From contig JACQZH010000033.1 in NCBI GenBank assembly GCA_016213925.1, positions 22,616 through 81,286 of the forward strand: a stretch of 58,671 nucleotides of DNA. The letters run 5' to 3'. The stretch comes from Candidatus Omnitrophota bacterium. GTDB lineage: Bacteria; Omnitrophota; Gorgyraeia; B26-G9. Shown piece by piece: positions 1-8,518 of this stretch. Every line of letters begins with the position of its first letter. The stretch's first letter is position 1. The translations under genes were made by a program, and so were the position numbers. Under the pieces are notes generated by a model. The model was given only the letters and a program-made list of their open reading frames with translations, ran no database searches and was not told the origin of the DNA.

Positions 1-465
1 TTTGCTGTAAGACGCCATCGCAAGAGTATTCACGAAAACATCTTTAGCTAAAGAGTATTTTTTCTTCTCGAAAAAGCGCTCGCCGATAAGGTAGCGTCTT
101 TCTATTATTTCCGGAAGCCACTCACTCAAAGGATACACATCTACCACAATCTTATACTCCTTAAGCGCATTATCATATTTACCAAGCTCTTCATAGCTTC
201 TGGCAATATAAAACTGCGCGTCAGGAGCTAATTTATTCTTAGGAAATTTTTTTACTAATTTTTTAAATTCAGAAATTGCTTTCCGGTAATCAGCTTCATC
301 AAAATACCCCTTAGCCCAAACAAACTGCTCTTCTGGAGTATCAAAAGTATGGTATACAGGGTTAACCCATTTGCCGGTTTTAGGGGACCAAACCCAATAC
401 CCATAGCATGGGACAACCATCATTAACAGATAAAAAAATATGAATAAATTTATAAAGCGCCTCAT
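1..465 (-). CDS. BamD-like TPR outer-membrane assembly protein (C-terminus cut by window edge)
   Basis: About 155 residues are visible and the frame stays open to base 1, so the C-terminus lies outside the window. The protein starts with a hydrophobic export signal (MRRFINLFIFFYLLMM) and a Trp-rich patch (WVWSPKTGKWVNP). Helical TPR repeats of the BamD/YfiO type follow: EEQFVWAKGYFDEADYRKAI, then APDAQFYIARSYEELGKYDN, then a third unit. In the family this lipoprotein helps insert beta-barrel proteins into the outer membrane. The Cys near residue 20 (VVPC) is a poor lipobox, so lipidation is doubtful. The ATG at 463-465 follows an AAAGG ribosome site and a strong promoter at 499-527. A general TPR protein such as CpoB/YbgF is the main alternative. 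Confidence 0.75.
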   Translation of the reverse strand, partial: MRRFINLFIFFYLLMMVVPCYGYWVWSPKTGKWVNPVYHTFDTPEEQFVWAKGYFDEADYRKAISEFKKLVKKFPKNKLAPDAQFYIARSYEELGKYDNALKEYKIVVDVYPLSEWLPEIIERRYLIGERFFEKKKYSLAKDVFVNTLAMASYSK

Positions 466-498
466 TTTTTTGCCTTTCAAGGGGTAATATTAGGCAGT

Positions 499-527
499 AC
501 TATATCATAAACATTTATTGATGTCAA
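499..527 (-). promoter_or_regulatory. Sigma-70-type promoter of the BamD-like gene
   Basis: On the minus strand TTGACA (527-522) is followed after exactly 17 bases by TATAGT (504-499). The start codon lies 34 bases downstream with an AAAGG ribosome site between. Confidence 0.65.
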
Positions 528-659
528 TCGACACACAAATCCCTCCCATTCCTGCCATTAAAAAAAAGGTACTGCCTTATTCAAAAAGAGATCTTACCAT
601 GTGCAATTAAAGGAGTTCTCTCTTCACTCGGTAGGGCCGCATTTAACGATTATTGCATT

Positions 660-1022
660 TTAACTGTTTGCGCTCTGTCCAATCATTTGACGCAAACTAC
701 TGCGCCCGGCTTCATTAAGATTTGAAAATTCTATACCTACTCTGTATCTTTCCTGAAAAGGCATTTGCTCAATCCAAACAACCTTAGCGAGTGTTTTTAA
801 AGACTCGGTGATCGGGGAAAGGAATACCTCAACCATGAACTTGCATCTCACAGGATAGAAATAAAAAGAAAAAAGCTGCAATCCGCCTTCACTGATGTCC
901 GCTAACATTGAATTATGTATGCGTATCGGACTGCTATCAGGGACTTGCTTTATCTGAACAGGGCATCCCGAACTCACTCTTACAAATCTTCTCCGCTCTC
1001 GAACTGAACTACTTAATATCAT
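660..1022 (-). CDS. PilZ-domain protein (c-di-GMP receptor)
   Basis: A single-domain protein of 120 residues. It carries both halves of the PilZ c-di-GMP-binding signature: an Arg cluster (ERRRFVRV) near the N-terminus and DISEGG (DxSxxG) about 30 residues later, followed by the beta-barrel strands (KVVWIEQ, YRVGIEF). Family knowledge says such stand-alone PilZ proteins bind c-di-GMP and alter motility or envelope functions by protein contact. The ATG at 1022 is preferred over a GTG nine bases upstream because AGGAG then sits at normal distance. It is monocistronic with its own promoter at 1070-1098. The target cannot be told from context, but a GGDEF protein, an HD-GYP protein and PilT also lie in this window. 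Confidence 0.88.
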   Translation of the reverse strand: MILSSSVRERRRFVRVSSGCPVQIKQVPDSSPIRIHNSMLADISEGGLQLFSFYFYPVRCKFMVEVFLSPITESLKTLAKVVWIEQMPFQERYRVGIEFSNLNEAGRSSLRQMIGQSANS

Positions 1023-1069
1023 ATCAAACACTCCTTTGTTTTAATACAAATCCATTTAAATCTATATTT

Positions 1070-1098
1070 ATTTTAATCCCGGCAACATTTGCTGTCAA
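1070..1098 (-). promoter_or_regulatory. Sigma-70-type promoter of the PilZ gene
   Basis: Minus-strand TTGACA (1098-1093), 17-base spacer, TAAAAT (1075-1070). It lies about 48 bases upstream of the PilZ start codon. Confidence 0.6.
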
Positions 1099-1167
1099 GG
1101 AAAAATCTTTTTAAATTCATGAATATAACTAAAACTATAGCAAGCCGTTACAATAAGCTGAAACGTA

Positions 1168-1205
1168 ATTATCCCAAATTTCGCAAAATCAGAATTTGGG
1201 ATAAT
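1168..1205. repeat. Minimal inverted-repeat element with TTATCCCAAATTT ends
   Basis: Perfect 13-base arms ATTATCCCAAATT (1168-1180) and AATTTGGGATAAT (1193-1205) surround a 12-base loop. The same end motif starts the larger repeats at 7617, 38633 and 38757, so this looks like the smallest member of that family. It lies between the divergent PilZ and AsmA-like promoters. Confidence 0.6.
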
Positions 1206-1209
1206 CTGC

Positions 1210-1237
1210 TTGCAATAATAATTTTTTTAAATATAAT
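1210..1237 (+). promoter_or_regulatory. Putative promoter of the AsmA-like gene
   Basis: TTGCAA (1210-1215), 16-base spacer, TATAAT (1232-1237). The ATG follows only 8 bases after the -10 box with no ribosome site, so the mRNA may be nearly leaderless. Confidence 0.45.
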
Positions 1238-1245
1238 AAACATAT

Positions 1246-4210
1246 ATGAAAAATTTAAGAAAATTTGTATTATTTTCTTTATTCATTTATATTCCGCTTA
1301 TACTTATTAGCGTTATCATCATCGCTTACTTTTATTGCAACCTTATTTACCTGCCCAAACAATTAATTCCGCAAATATGCAAACAAGCCGGGTCCCAATT
1401 GCAGCAAAAGATAACGATTAAAAATATCTCGATCAGTCCGGACGGAAAAACAAATATTAGGGCTATCGCTCTTTACTCAAAAGATACCGATACTATTATA
1501 GCACAATGCGATTATATTAAAATCGAACCTGCTTTTAAAGTAATTTTTTTCACCTGGAAAAAAAATCCCAAAAGATTCGACATACCGTTAACTATTTTAA
1601 TTGAAGGAATTTCCTTTTCTCAACTTCCGGTAAAAGTTAGCGGCAACGCGCAGGTTGAACTAACTCTGAAAATCGAACCGGACAATCTGCAAAATATCGA
1701 TTACAACGGAAAAATCTACCTTAAAAAGTTTAATATTTCAGAAGTGCCGTTTTTAAAGGAAATCTCTGACCTTAACGGGACGATTCTTGTCGCCAAAAAC
1801 ATAATTTCCAGTTCAGATATAGAAGGAAAAATCAACGAATCCAGCGCAACTTTGAAATTCTCCGTAGATGATTTTTTAAACCCAAAACTTAAAATTTCCG
1901 GAGAATTACCTCCGCTTTCATTTGACATTGATTGCTCATTAAGCGATAATAACCTCAATATCAGCCGCATACTTGCAAATTACAATCAAATTAAGTTTAA
2001 GCTCAGCGGGCTAATAAATGATATTCAAAAGGACCGCAATGCCGAACTTTCAGCAGAATTAAATCTTAATCTTGAAGAACTTGACCAGCTGCCTTTAAAT
2101 GTAAAAGAATTTTTATCGACACTTGCCCCATCCGGAACAATAACATCTTCAGCAAAGATAAACGGCGCCCTATCAGATATTTCTAATCTCAAAGGCACCA
2201 TAGAATTAAATTCTCCGGGAATTTCTATTTTAAAATATTCAATCAAGGACATTGCCTTAAAAGCCGAACTTAACCAGGGATTGTTAAACGTGGAAAAACT
2301 CAGTGCTTCTGTTTTTGAAACTTTATTAGAACTTCAGGCCAAGCTTGACATTAAAAACACAAGTTTGCCTTTTGAAGCTAATATAAAAACCGGCCGTTTA
2401 TCTCTTAAGGCAGTTATGGACACTTTAAAACTTCAGCCGAAAATATCCGCAGACATCCTCGCAGATTGCACAATAAAAGGCTATGCTGCAAATCCTAATA
2501 ATATCAATGCTGAAGTCAATGTTACTCTAGAAAAATTTTCCTATGAAACATTTTCTTTCAATAACCCTGTTTTTCTTTCCGCGGTTATCCTCATAGAAAA
2601 TCTAAAAGACATTAAAATCAGCAGCCTTCTGATAAAAGATAACACGGTAAATATCAAAACCAGCGGTTTAGTAAAAAATCTCTACTCGCCTGTTCTTGAT
2701 TTAACCGCTGACATTACATGCCAGCTGGATAATTTAAAAACATATCCTATTGCTTTGCCAGAAAACTTTGCTCTTGGCGGCATTATAAATATACCGCTAA
2801 ATATTACCGGCCCTGCTTTAAACCCAGCCGAAATAAATGCCGGTTTTGGCATCAATGCAAAACAATTGACACTTGGGCAGTTTGAATTGGAAAGCATTGA
2901 TTTAAAAGGTTCTTTAACAAACCTAAAACTTGCGATCCCGCAAATAAATGTCGGGCTGTATCAGGGGACTTTGAACGCGCAGGTTAATATCGATTTTGCC
3001 CAAGCGCAACCCCCTGCTTTTGATCTGCGTGCTTATATTGAAAATCTCAACATAGAAAGCTTCGCAAAAAAAACAAATCTGCTTTCCCCTGATTTTAGAG
3101 GCACCTTATTTTCCGAGATAGATTTAAAAGGAAAAGGCTTTGACCCGAAAAAATTAGACGCAAACACACAGGCAAATATCCGCCTGGAAAACGCTAACAT
3201 CCAAGGATTTCCGCTTGAAAAGGTACGTTTAGACGCAAAAACTTCCTGTAAGAATGAAACCATCGATATCCTTGAGTTAAAACTTTTATACAAAACCATT
3301 GAAATCAATTCAAAAGCTACGCTTAACTCTTTTCTGAAAAATCCGATTATCGAAGCTCAATTAAGCACTGATCTTGATCTTGCAGACATAAGCAAATTAC
3401 CGCTGGAAATAAAAAAAACAATCGATGAATTAATGCTTTCCGGCAAAGTAGCAGCGCAGGTAAATTTACGCGGGCCGCTTGAGGACTGGAAATCATTGGA
3501 CATCAACGCGCAGATAAATTCAAAGAGAGCAGGAATTAAAAATATAATTTTTGAAGATTTCAACCTCACAAGCAGGTTTACAAATAAAATCCTAACCCTT
3601 AATGCAGAGCGGCGTAGGAAGCAGCTTAAATACACTTTCCGGCAAAGCTGATTTTCAATTAACCGAAGCCAAACTTTACGGCATAGAATTTCTAAAAGCA
3701 ATAGGTAAAATTTCAAATATTGAGTTTTTAGAAGTTTTCGAAGTAAGCCAGGGAAGCGGTGATTTTGAAATAAACAATGCCATGGTTTCTACGCAAAACA
3801 CGCAATTGGCAGGCCCCAGCGCTATCACTTATATTAAAGGCGCGGTTGAGATCATTACCCAGCGCTTCGAAGATTTTATTGTTACACTGGCCTTAACTCC
3901 GGAAGCAGCGCAAAGAACAAGCAGCGGAGTTCTAGAAAATTTCTTTGATTATAAAGATAATATCTATCAGAGAGATATTCACGTTAAAGGAACTCTGACA
4001 AAGCCGGAAATCGACCAAAAAAAACTCATAGAAGACCTGGCAAAACAGCAGGCAAAATTAGGATTAAAAAAACTTATTGAGCAAAACATCGGACTGCCTC
4101 CGGAAAACAGTAATACTCAATCCCAACAGCAGCCATCAGCAGAGGAACAATTGCAAAAAGGCGTGGAAAAAATCCTGGAAAAAGGCCTTAAAGGGTTATT
4201 CGGAAGATAA
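1246..4210 (+). pseudogene. AsmA/TamB-like envelope protein, broken by a frameshift and probable internal deletion
   Basis: The first frame (1246-3651, 801 codons) encodes an N-terminal membrane helix (FVLFSLFIYIPLILISVII) and a long beta-repetitive AsmA-like body. A +1 frame (open from 3596, M at 3602, to 4210) encodes the typical AsmA C-terminal block GVGSSLNTLSGKADF...LYGIEFLKAIGKI and a Gln-rich tail. The frames cross near 3600. Relatives normally have several tens of residues between the strand ending in TLNAE and the SSLNTLSGKA block, so bases seem to be missing as well as out of phase. AsmA-family proteins span the periplasm and are linked to lipid transport to the outer membrane. No ribosome site precedes the second frame. 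It may be a real pseudogene, two separate pieces, or an assembly error. Confidence 0.75.
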
Positions 4211-4225
4211 TCAAGCCCTCAAGTA

Positions 4226-4567
4226 CTACATCACCGATTCATAGGAAGCACTGCTAACTTTATCACCGTCAAAGCAAATAATAATCGCGATAAAGTTATT
4301 CGTACCTTTGGGAAAATATATCCACCTCTCCTCCAAGCTATTCCCTGAAATTTTAATTTTAAGCACATCTTCTGGAGGGCCCATTTTTGTTCTTACTTCA
4401 GACTTAGTTTTACCAACAAGATCAGTCTGATCAAAGTCGAACTTAACGCTGACATATTTTTCCTGTTTAGTAATAGACGCATATCTGCTGGGTTTTTCGG
4501 AAACTTTAGTAGCGGCGCATCCATTAAGAAAAAAGCAACATAAAATTATGGTCAAAACTACCTTCAT
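4226..4567 (-). CDS. Small lipoprotein with a BamE/SmpA-like domain
   Basis: The ATG at 4567 gives a textbook lipoprotein signal, MKVVLTIILCCFFLNGC, with Cys at the end of the LNGC lipobox. A longer frame upstream to 4624 would bury that signal. The mature part (TDLVGKTKSEVRTKMGPPED, then ERWIYFPKG and a final strand) resembles the BamE/SmpA/OmlA fold, in which a short helix with a G-x-P loop is followed by a beta hairpin. Its stop faces the AsmA-like gene with only 15 bases between (convergent). An outer-membrane-assembly accessory role is inferred from fold similarity only. Length is 113 residues. Confidence 0.7.
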   Translation of the reverse strand: MKVVLTIILCCFFLNGCAATKVSEKPSRYASITKQEKYVSVKFDFDQTDLVGKTKSEVRTKMGPPEDVLKIKISGNSLEERWIYFPKGTNNFIAIIICFDGDKVSSASYESVM

Positions 4568-4631
4568 CGTCAATAAATTAGCATAAAGAAAAATTATTGT
4601 CAATAAAATTAACAATTCGTGCAAGCTAAAT

Positions 4632-4660
4632 TTGACAATTTACCGGTAATCACTTATTAT
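4632..4660 (+). promoter_or_regulatory. Sigma-70-type promoter of the carbamoyltransferase cassette
   Basis: TTGACA (4632-4637), 17-base spacer, TATTAT (4655-4660). The preferred ATG of the next gene is 6 bases downstream of the -10 box, so the transcript would begin at or next to the start codon. Confidence 0.65.
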
Positions 4661-4666
4661 AATGCC

Positions 4667-4897
4667 ATGACTATGCAATCATTGTGGGTAAAATGGAAAA
4701 TACATGCCCTAGCCGCGGCAAATTTTCAGATAAGGCTGCTGCTTAAAGTGATCTATTTTATCATCATCCTGCCTTATTATCTCGCGTTTTTAACGCAAAA
4801 ATCCAGAGCAAAGCATTTAAAAGACTCTTTATCATCCTGCTGGACCAGCCTGCCCAAAGAAACAGCACAAATGGAAAAACTCCGGAGGCAATTTTAA
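4667..4897 (+). CDS. Short SxtJ-like membrane protein, first gene of the carbamoyltransferase cassette
   Basis: A 76-residue protein with one strong hydrophobic helix (LLLKVIYFIIILPYYLAFL) and the tail SSCWTSLPKETAQMEKLRRQF in two parts around a Trp. A helix plus a C-terminal '...W...RRQF' tail is what I recall from SxtJ-type proteins next to carbamoyltransferases, but those are longer with two or more helices, so this one looks N-terminally shortened. The stop codon overlaps the ATG of the carbamoyltransferase (TAATG), implying translational coupling. The start is chosen at 4667 because the frame continues upstream through the promoter; 4673 is an alternative. Assignment is from context and tail similarity, hence moderate. 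Confidence 0.6.
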   Translation: MTMQSLWVKWKIHALAAANFQIRLLLKVIYFIIILPYYLAFLTQKSRAKHLKDSLSSCWTSLPKETAQMEKLRRQF

Positions 4898-6561
4898 TGT
4901 ATATCCTGGGCATATCCTGTTTTTATCATGACTCCGCAGCAGCCTTGATAAAAGACGGCCGTTTAATCTGTGCCGCCGAAGAAGAAAGATTTTCCCGTAA
5001 AAAACATGATTTTAATTTCCCGCAAAAAGCCTTAGACTTTTGCCTTGAATTCGCGCAGATTAAAACTGAAGACCTTTCCTTTGTAGTTTTTCACGAAAAA
5101 CCATTTAGAAAATTTGAACGAATTTTAAAAACAATAATTCAGGCTTATCCTCGCTCAAGCTCTGTATTTGCCGAGGCAATGAAAAACTGGCTGATGGAAA
5201 AACTCTGGATAAAAGATATTATAAAAGAGCATTTAAATATTTCTTCTGAAAAAATCCTTTTCGTTGACCATCATCTGGCGCACGCGGCCAGCGCATTCCT
5301 TCTTAGCCCGTTTGAGGAATCAGCTATCCTCACTATTGACGGAGTCGGCGAATGGGCAACAGCCGCTCTGGGCACTGCCAAAGGAAACAGCATCTGCCTT
5401 TTAAAACAAATTGAATTTCCCCATTCTCTCGGGCTGCTTTACAGCGCTTTTACGGCTTTTCTTGGTTTTGAAGTAAATGAGGGCGAATATAAAGTCATGG
5501 GCATGGCGCCATATGGAAAACCTGTCTTTTACGATAAAATCATTACTAATCTCATTAATATTCATGAAGACGGTTCATTTGAATTAAATATGGATTATTT
5601 CGCATTTCATTATTCGACTCAAAAAAGTTACAGCAAAAAATTTGAACAGCTGTTTGGAAAACCACGGCCGTTAGAAAGCCGCTTTTTTACCGCAGACACG
5701 GAGTTTCCGGTTTATTTCGGCGAAAAACCAAGTGATTACGAACAAGGCTGCCTGGAAAACCAGCATTATGCCAATATAGCAGCAAGCATTCAAAAAGTAC
5801 TTGAAGACATCATTCTAAAACAAGCCACATGCCTTTACAAATTAACCGGCCACAAAAAACTTTGTATTGCCGGCGGTGTCGCGCTTAACAGCACGGCAAA
5901 CGCAAGGTTACTTCAGGAAGGCCCATTCGAAGAATTGTTTATACAGCCTGCGCCAGGAGATTCAGGTGCGGCAATCGGCGCAGCGGCATATGTTTACAAT
6001 TCTGTTCTCGGAAATAAACGGACATTTATCATGGAAGACAGTTATTTAGGAAAAGCATATTCAAATGAACAAATCCGTATTTTTCTTGAAAACAAAAAAG
6101 TGAAATTTCAATACATACCAAAAGATGACACCCTCATTCGCGCGACCATAGACGCAATCATCGACGGTAAAATTGCCGGGTGGTTCCAAGGCCGTTTCGA
6201 GTGGGGGCCGCGCGCACTGGGTAACCGTTCGATATTAGCTGACCCGCGTAACCCCGGGATCAAAGATATTATCAATTCAAAAATAAAATTCCGAGAACCT
6301 TTCCGGCCCTTTGCTCCGGTAATTCTTGAAGAAGAGCTGGAAAACTTTTTTGAAATAAAAAATCTTTACCATGGACTTGTCAAGTATTTTGGCAAAAAAA
6401 CAGGCGTCCCGATCTTGCTCAACACATCATTTAACTTAAAAGGCGAGCCTATTGTCAATTCTCCGGAAAACGCATATAATACCTTTATAGAAAGCGGGCT
6501 TGATATGCTTGTACTAGGCAGCTTTATTATAGAAAAGGAAAACCATGAAAAAACTAATTAA
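4897..6561 (+). CDS. Carbamoyltransferase, NodU/CmcH/SxtI family (internally shortened)
   Basis: The 554-residue protein uses carbamoyl phosphate and ATP to place a carbamoyl group on an unknown hydroxyl acceptor. The N-terminal Kae1-like domain shows MYILGISCFYHDSAAAL, the metal-binding DHHLAHA (residues 124-130) and IDGVGEW. Further motifs are CIAGGVALNSTAN (about 323-335) and FEWGPRALGNRSI (434-446). The C-terminal part runs from FREPFRPFAP to NTSFNLKGEPIV. Between ENFFEIKN and LYHGLVKYFGKKTGVP about 40 residues usual in the family, including the THVDGTAR block, are missing without a frame change. That may impair activity or be an assembly artefact. GGAGG lies 8 bases before the start. It overlaps both neighbours. 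Confidence 0.9.
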   Translation: MYILGISCFYHDSAAALIKDGRLICAAEEERFSRKKHDFNFPQKALDFCLEFAQIKTEDLSFVVFHEKPFRKFERILKTIIQAYPRSSSVFAEAMKNWLMEKLWIKDIIKEHLNISSEKILFVDHHLAHAASAFLLSPFEESAILTIDGVGEWATAALGTAKGNSICLLKQIEFPHSLGLLYSAFTAFLGFEVNEGEYKVMGMAPYGKPVFYDKIITNLINIHEDGSFELNMDYFAFHYSTQKSYSKKFEQLFGKPRPLESRFFTADTEFPVYFGEKPSDYEQGCLENQHYANIAASIQKVLEDIILKQATCLYKLTGHKKLCIAGGVALNSTANARLLQEGPFEELFIQPAPGDSGAAIGAAAYVYNSVLGNKRTFIMEDSYLGKAYSNEQIRIFLENKKVKFQYIPKDDTLIRATIDAIIDGKIAGWFQGRFEWGPRALGNRSILADPRNPGIKDIINSKIKFREPFRPFAPVILEEELENFFEIKNLYHGLVKYFGKKTGVPILLNTSFNLKGEPIVNSPENAYNTFIESGLDMLVLGSFIIEKENHEKTN

Positions 6562-6730
6562 GAGTTTCCTAAGCAGAATAACCATAGTAAAGGAATTAAT
6601 GAACTTTCTTTGGGAATATAAGCTGTGGTGGATGATGCCTATCGTAATCGTCCTACTTTTAGTCGGCATCTTAATAATCTTTACAGCTAATAATCCGGCA
6701 GCCGTTCCTTTCGTATATACACTGTTTTAA
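6545..6730 (+). CDS. DUF5989 / SxtK-like single-pass small membrane protein
   Basis: A 61-residue protein with an amphipathic, basic N-terminus (MKKLIKSFLSRITIVKEL), WEYKLWWMMPI and one transmembrane helix ending in the conserved tail AAVPFVYTLF. This Trp-Trp/Pro-helix plus '(A/V)PF(I/V)YTLF' pattern is the DUF5989 family, commonly encoded next to NodU/SxtI-type carbamoyltransferases. It overlaps the carbamoyltransferase by 17 bases and has an AAAGGA ribosome site inside it, so the two are co-translated. It may anchor or assist the enzyme at the membrane; this is inference, as no function is established. Confidence 0.82.
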   Translation: MKKLIKSFLSRITIVKELMNFLWEYKLWWMMPIVIVLLLVGILIIFTANNPAAVPFVYTLF

Positions 6731-6835
6731 ACCCGCTCATAAGCTCATAGAACCGAGATACGAAAGACGCCCACTCGCTTTGCGTGTTAAGACAACCACT
6801 CGCCACATTCGCTAGGACGAAAGGCGACAAATAGA

Positions 6836-6855
6836 TTAAACCTGATAAGGTTTAA
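6836..6855 (+). terminator. Weak hairpin after the carbamoyltransferase cassette
   Basis: TTAAACC (6836-6842) and GGTTTAA (6849-6855) form a 7-base stem with a 6-base loop. A run of T follows only about 15 bases later, so this is at best a poor terminator. The rest of the 6731-6899 gap shows a GC-richer patch with two copies of CCACTCGC but no gene. Confidence 0.3.
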
Positions 6856-6899
6856 GGAAATAGGCATAGTTTTTTTCTTATAAACTTACGCGCTAAAAG

Positions 6900-7568
6900 C
6901 TAATTCAGCAACTTTTTCGGCAAACTTATATCCGCAACAACCACGCGCCCTGTCATCTTCGGGCCAAATTGTTTATAAAAACCATTTTTGGCCGCGCCAA
7001 AAGTAACAGTCGTATGCGCTTTAACGCAAACACCTAAAATATCTCCTGTATCAGCATTTAAACCCGAAGGGATATCCACCGAAAGCACCACAGAAGCGGA
7101 TTTGTTTATTAAATTAATTACTTTTTCAAAAACCCCTTCTACTCTTTTATTCAACCCAATACCAAAAATCGCGTCAACTACCAATGAACTTTCAGAAAAA
7201 GATGATTTTATTTTTTTAATATCCTTATCTTGAGCAACCTCGATAATGCAAACCCCCATTTTTTTTAAAATCAGGTAATTAATTAAAGAATCTCCTTTAA
7301 GGCGTTTTTCGCTAGCTAGCACAAAAACTTTAACCATAACTTTATTATTAAAAAGATGGCGGGCGATAACAAAACTATCTCCTCCGTTATTTCCCGGGCC
7401 GCAAAAGATTATTGCTTTTCTGCTCTTCATTGCCGCAAGCAATTTCAAAGCAATTTCACTTGCTTTTATCCCGGCATTTTCCATAAGCACAATACCCGGG
7501 ATACCGTATTCTTCCTGAGCGCGCCGGTCAATTTCTTTTAACTTACTTGAAGGATAGCTTTTTGTCAT
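6900..7568 (-). CDS. nnrE: NAD(P)H-hydrate epimerase
   Basis: A 222-residue YjeF_N-domain protein that epimerises damaged NAD(P)H hydrates so the partner dehydratase can repair them. Signature blocks are FCGPGNNGGDSFVIARHL, VDAIFGIGLN and SVDIPSGLNADTGD. It lacks the C-terminal dehydratase (NnrD) domain found in many bacterial bifunctional versions, so NnrD must be encoded elsewhere. The start is taken at 7568 (MTKSYPSSKLKEID). The open frame extends to 7703, but that extension runs into the repeat element at 7617-7794 and has no family similarity. No clear ribosome site is seen. Confidence 0.9.
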   Translation of the reverse strand: MTKSYPSSKLKEIDRRAQEEYGIPGIVLMENAGIKASEIALKLLAAMKSRKAIIFCGPGNNGGDSFVIARHLFNNKVMVKVFVLASEKRLKGDSLINYLILKKMGVCIIEVAQDKDIKKIKSSFSESSLVVDAIFGIGLNKRVEGVFEKVINLINKSASVVLSVDIPSGLNADTGDILGVCVKAHTTVTFGAAKNGFYKQFGPKMTGRVVVADISLPKKLLN

Positions 7569-7616
7569 AGTTTTCACGATAAAATAAATACTCAAGAGGC
7601 TAAAAACCGCGGTTCC

Positions 7617-7794
7617 TTTTATCCCAAAATTTGCCTGTCTGCCGCCAGGCAGGCAAATTTCGGGATACCTCGATAGCCTGCCTAGCGGCAAGGCCGCTGG
7701 CAAGTCTAAATCCTATACGGATTCCTGCCTGTTGGCAGACAGGTAGACTATCGACCCTGCTGGGCGGATTTTTCCTGTTGTAAAATCCGGGATA
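7617..7794. repeat. Dispersed inverted-repeat (MITE-like) element, copy 1
   Basis: This ~180-base element fills most of the gap between nnrE and bioY. It opens with TTTTATCCCAAAATTTGCC and closes with AAAATCCGGGATAA, which are imperfect inverted repeats of each other. Inside are strong hairpins (TTTGCCTGTCTGCC / GGCAGGCAAA; CCTGCCTG / CAGACAGG). Blocks GCAGGCAAATTTCGGGAT, ACCTCGAT and TCGACCCT...GGGC.GATTTTTC recur in the same order in the copy at 38757-38989. There is no coding capacity beyond random frames. It probably moved in trans or is a remnant. Confidence 0.75.
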
Positions 7795-7845
7795 ATCTTC
7801 ACGCATAAATCCCTAATTTTAAAACCTGGGATTTATACTTCTCGA

Positions 7846-7882
7846 TTAAAAAAGGCGGATTATGCCGAGCATATCCGCCTTT
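7846..7882 (-). terminator. Rho-independent terminator of the accA-bioY operon
   Basis: Perfect 10-base arms AAAGGCGGAT (7851-7860) and ATCCGCCTTT (7873-7882). On the minus strand the stem is followed by a run of T, 21 bases after the bioY stop. The remaining bases of the 7569-7902 gap are the repeat copy and AT-rich spacer. Confidence 0.85.
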
Positions 7883-7902
7883 AAAAATTTATCTTCCCGT
7901 TC

Positions 7903-8499
7903 TTACTGGAAAAGATATCTTGCTCTGGAATTAGACTTTGCATATATTGCAGCAGCCGCAGCAACCTTTATGGTCTCACCCGGAATAAAAGGCATTACCC
8001 CCAGCATTACAACCTGTGAAAATGAATATTTCATAAAAAAAGAAAGCCAAATCCCTCCGCAAAGATAAATTACGGCAACACTTAAACTCATTGCTGTCAA
8101 TACCCTGAAAAATGAAAGCTCTGTTTTTACACGGTAATATTCAAGTGCTCTAGCAAGAACAAATGCCGAAAACACAAACCCTAAAATATAACCGCCTGTC
8201 GGCCCGAATAACTTTGCCAGCCCGCCTTGAGCTAAACTAAACACAGGTAACCCGATAGCCCCTAATCCAATATAAATAACTTGAGATAAGATCCCATCAT
8301 TTTTCTTCAAAAAAGCCGCTGACAAAAGGACACAAAATGTTTGCAAAGTTATCGGCACCGGAGTAAACGGAAGCGGTAAATAGATGAAAGCTCCGGTTAT
8401 TGTCAGTATTAAAAAAAATACAATGCCTATTGCCCGCAACAATTCATGATTGATAATTAACTCTTTTCTCGCAATTACTCCAACAATTGATTTTTGCAT
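7903..8499 (-). CDS. bioY: Biotin transporter BioY (ECF substrate-binding subunit)
   Basis: A 198-residue, very hydrophobic protein with about six membrane helices and the BioY signatures LPFTPVPITLQTFCVLL and GLAKLFGPTGGYILGF. It binds biotin in the cytoplasmic membrane, alone or with an ECF energy module; no such module is in this window. It is the last gene of the DUF212 / L,D-transpeptidase / accA / bioY operon, 19 bases after accA. A strong AGGAGG lies 8 bases before the ATG. Pairing with accA is logical because acetyl-CoA carboxylase needs biotin, and suggests the cell imports it. Confidence 0.93.
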   Translation of the reverse strand: MQKSIVGVIARKELIINHELLRAIGIVFFLILTITGAFIYLPLPFTPVPITLQTFCVLLSAAFLKKNDGILSQVIYIGLGAIGLPVFSLAQGGLAKLFGPTGGYILGFVFSAFVLARALEYYRVKTELSFFRVLTAMSLSVAVIYLCGGIWLSFFMKYSFSQVVMLGVMPFIPGETIKVAAAAAIYAKSNSRARYLFQ

Positions 8500-8518
8500 T
8501 TACCTTCCTCCTTAGAAT

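Noticed and set aside
1089-1310. Small plus-strand frame with a hydrophobic tail
   Set aside because: Runs through the promoter region and inverted repeat and overlaps the AsmA-like start; no ribosome site.
6745-6835. Possible structured RNA or tRNA-like patch
   Set aside because: No acceptor stem, T-loop (GTTCGA) or anticodon arm can be folded; only short direct repeats are seen.
7600-7806. Frames extending nnrE upstream or starting at 7806
   Set aside because: They translate the repeat element 7617-7794 and show no similarity to any protein family.
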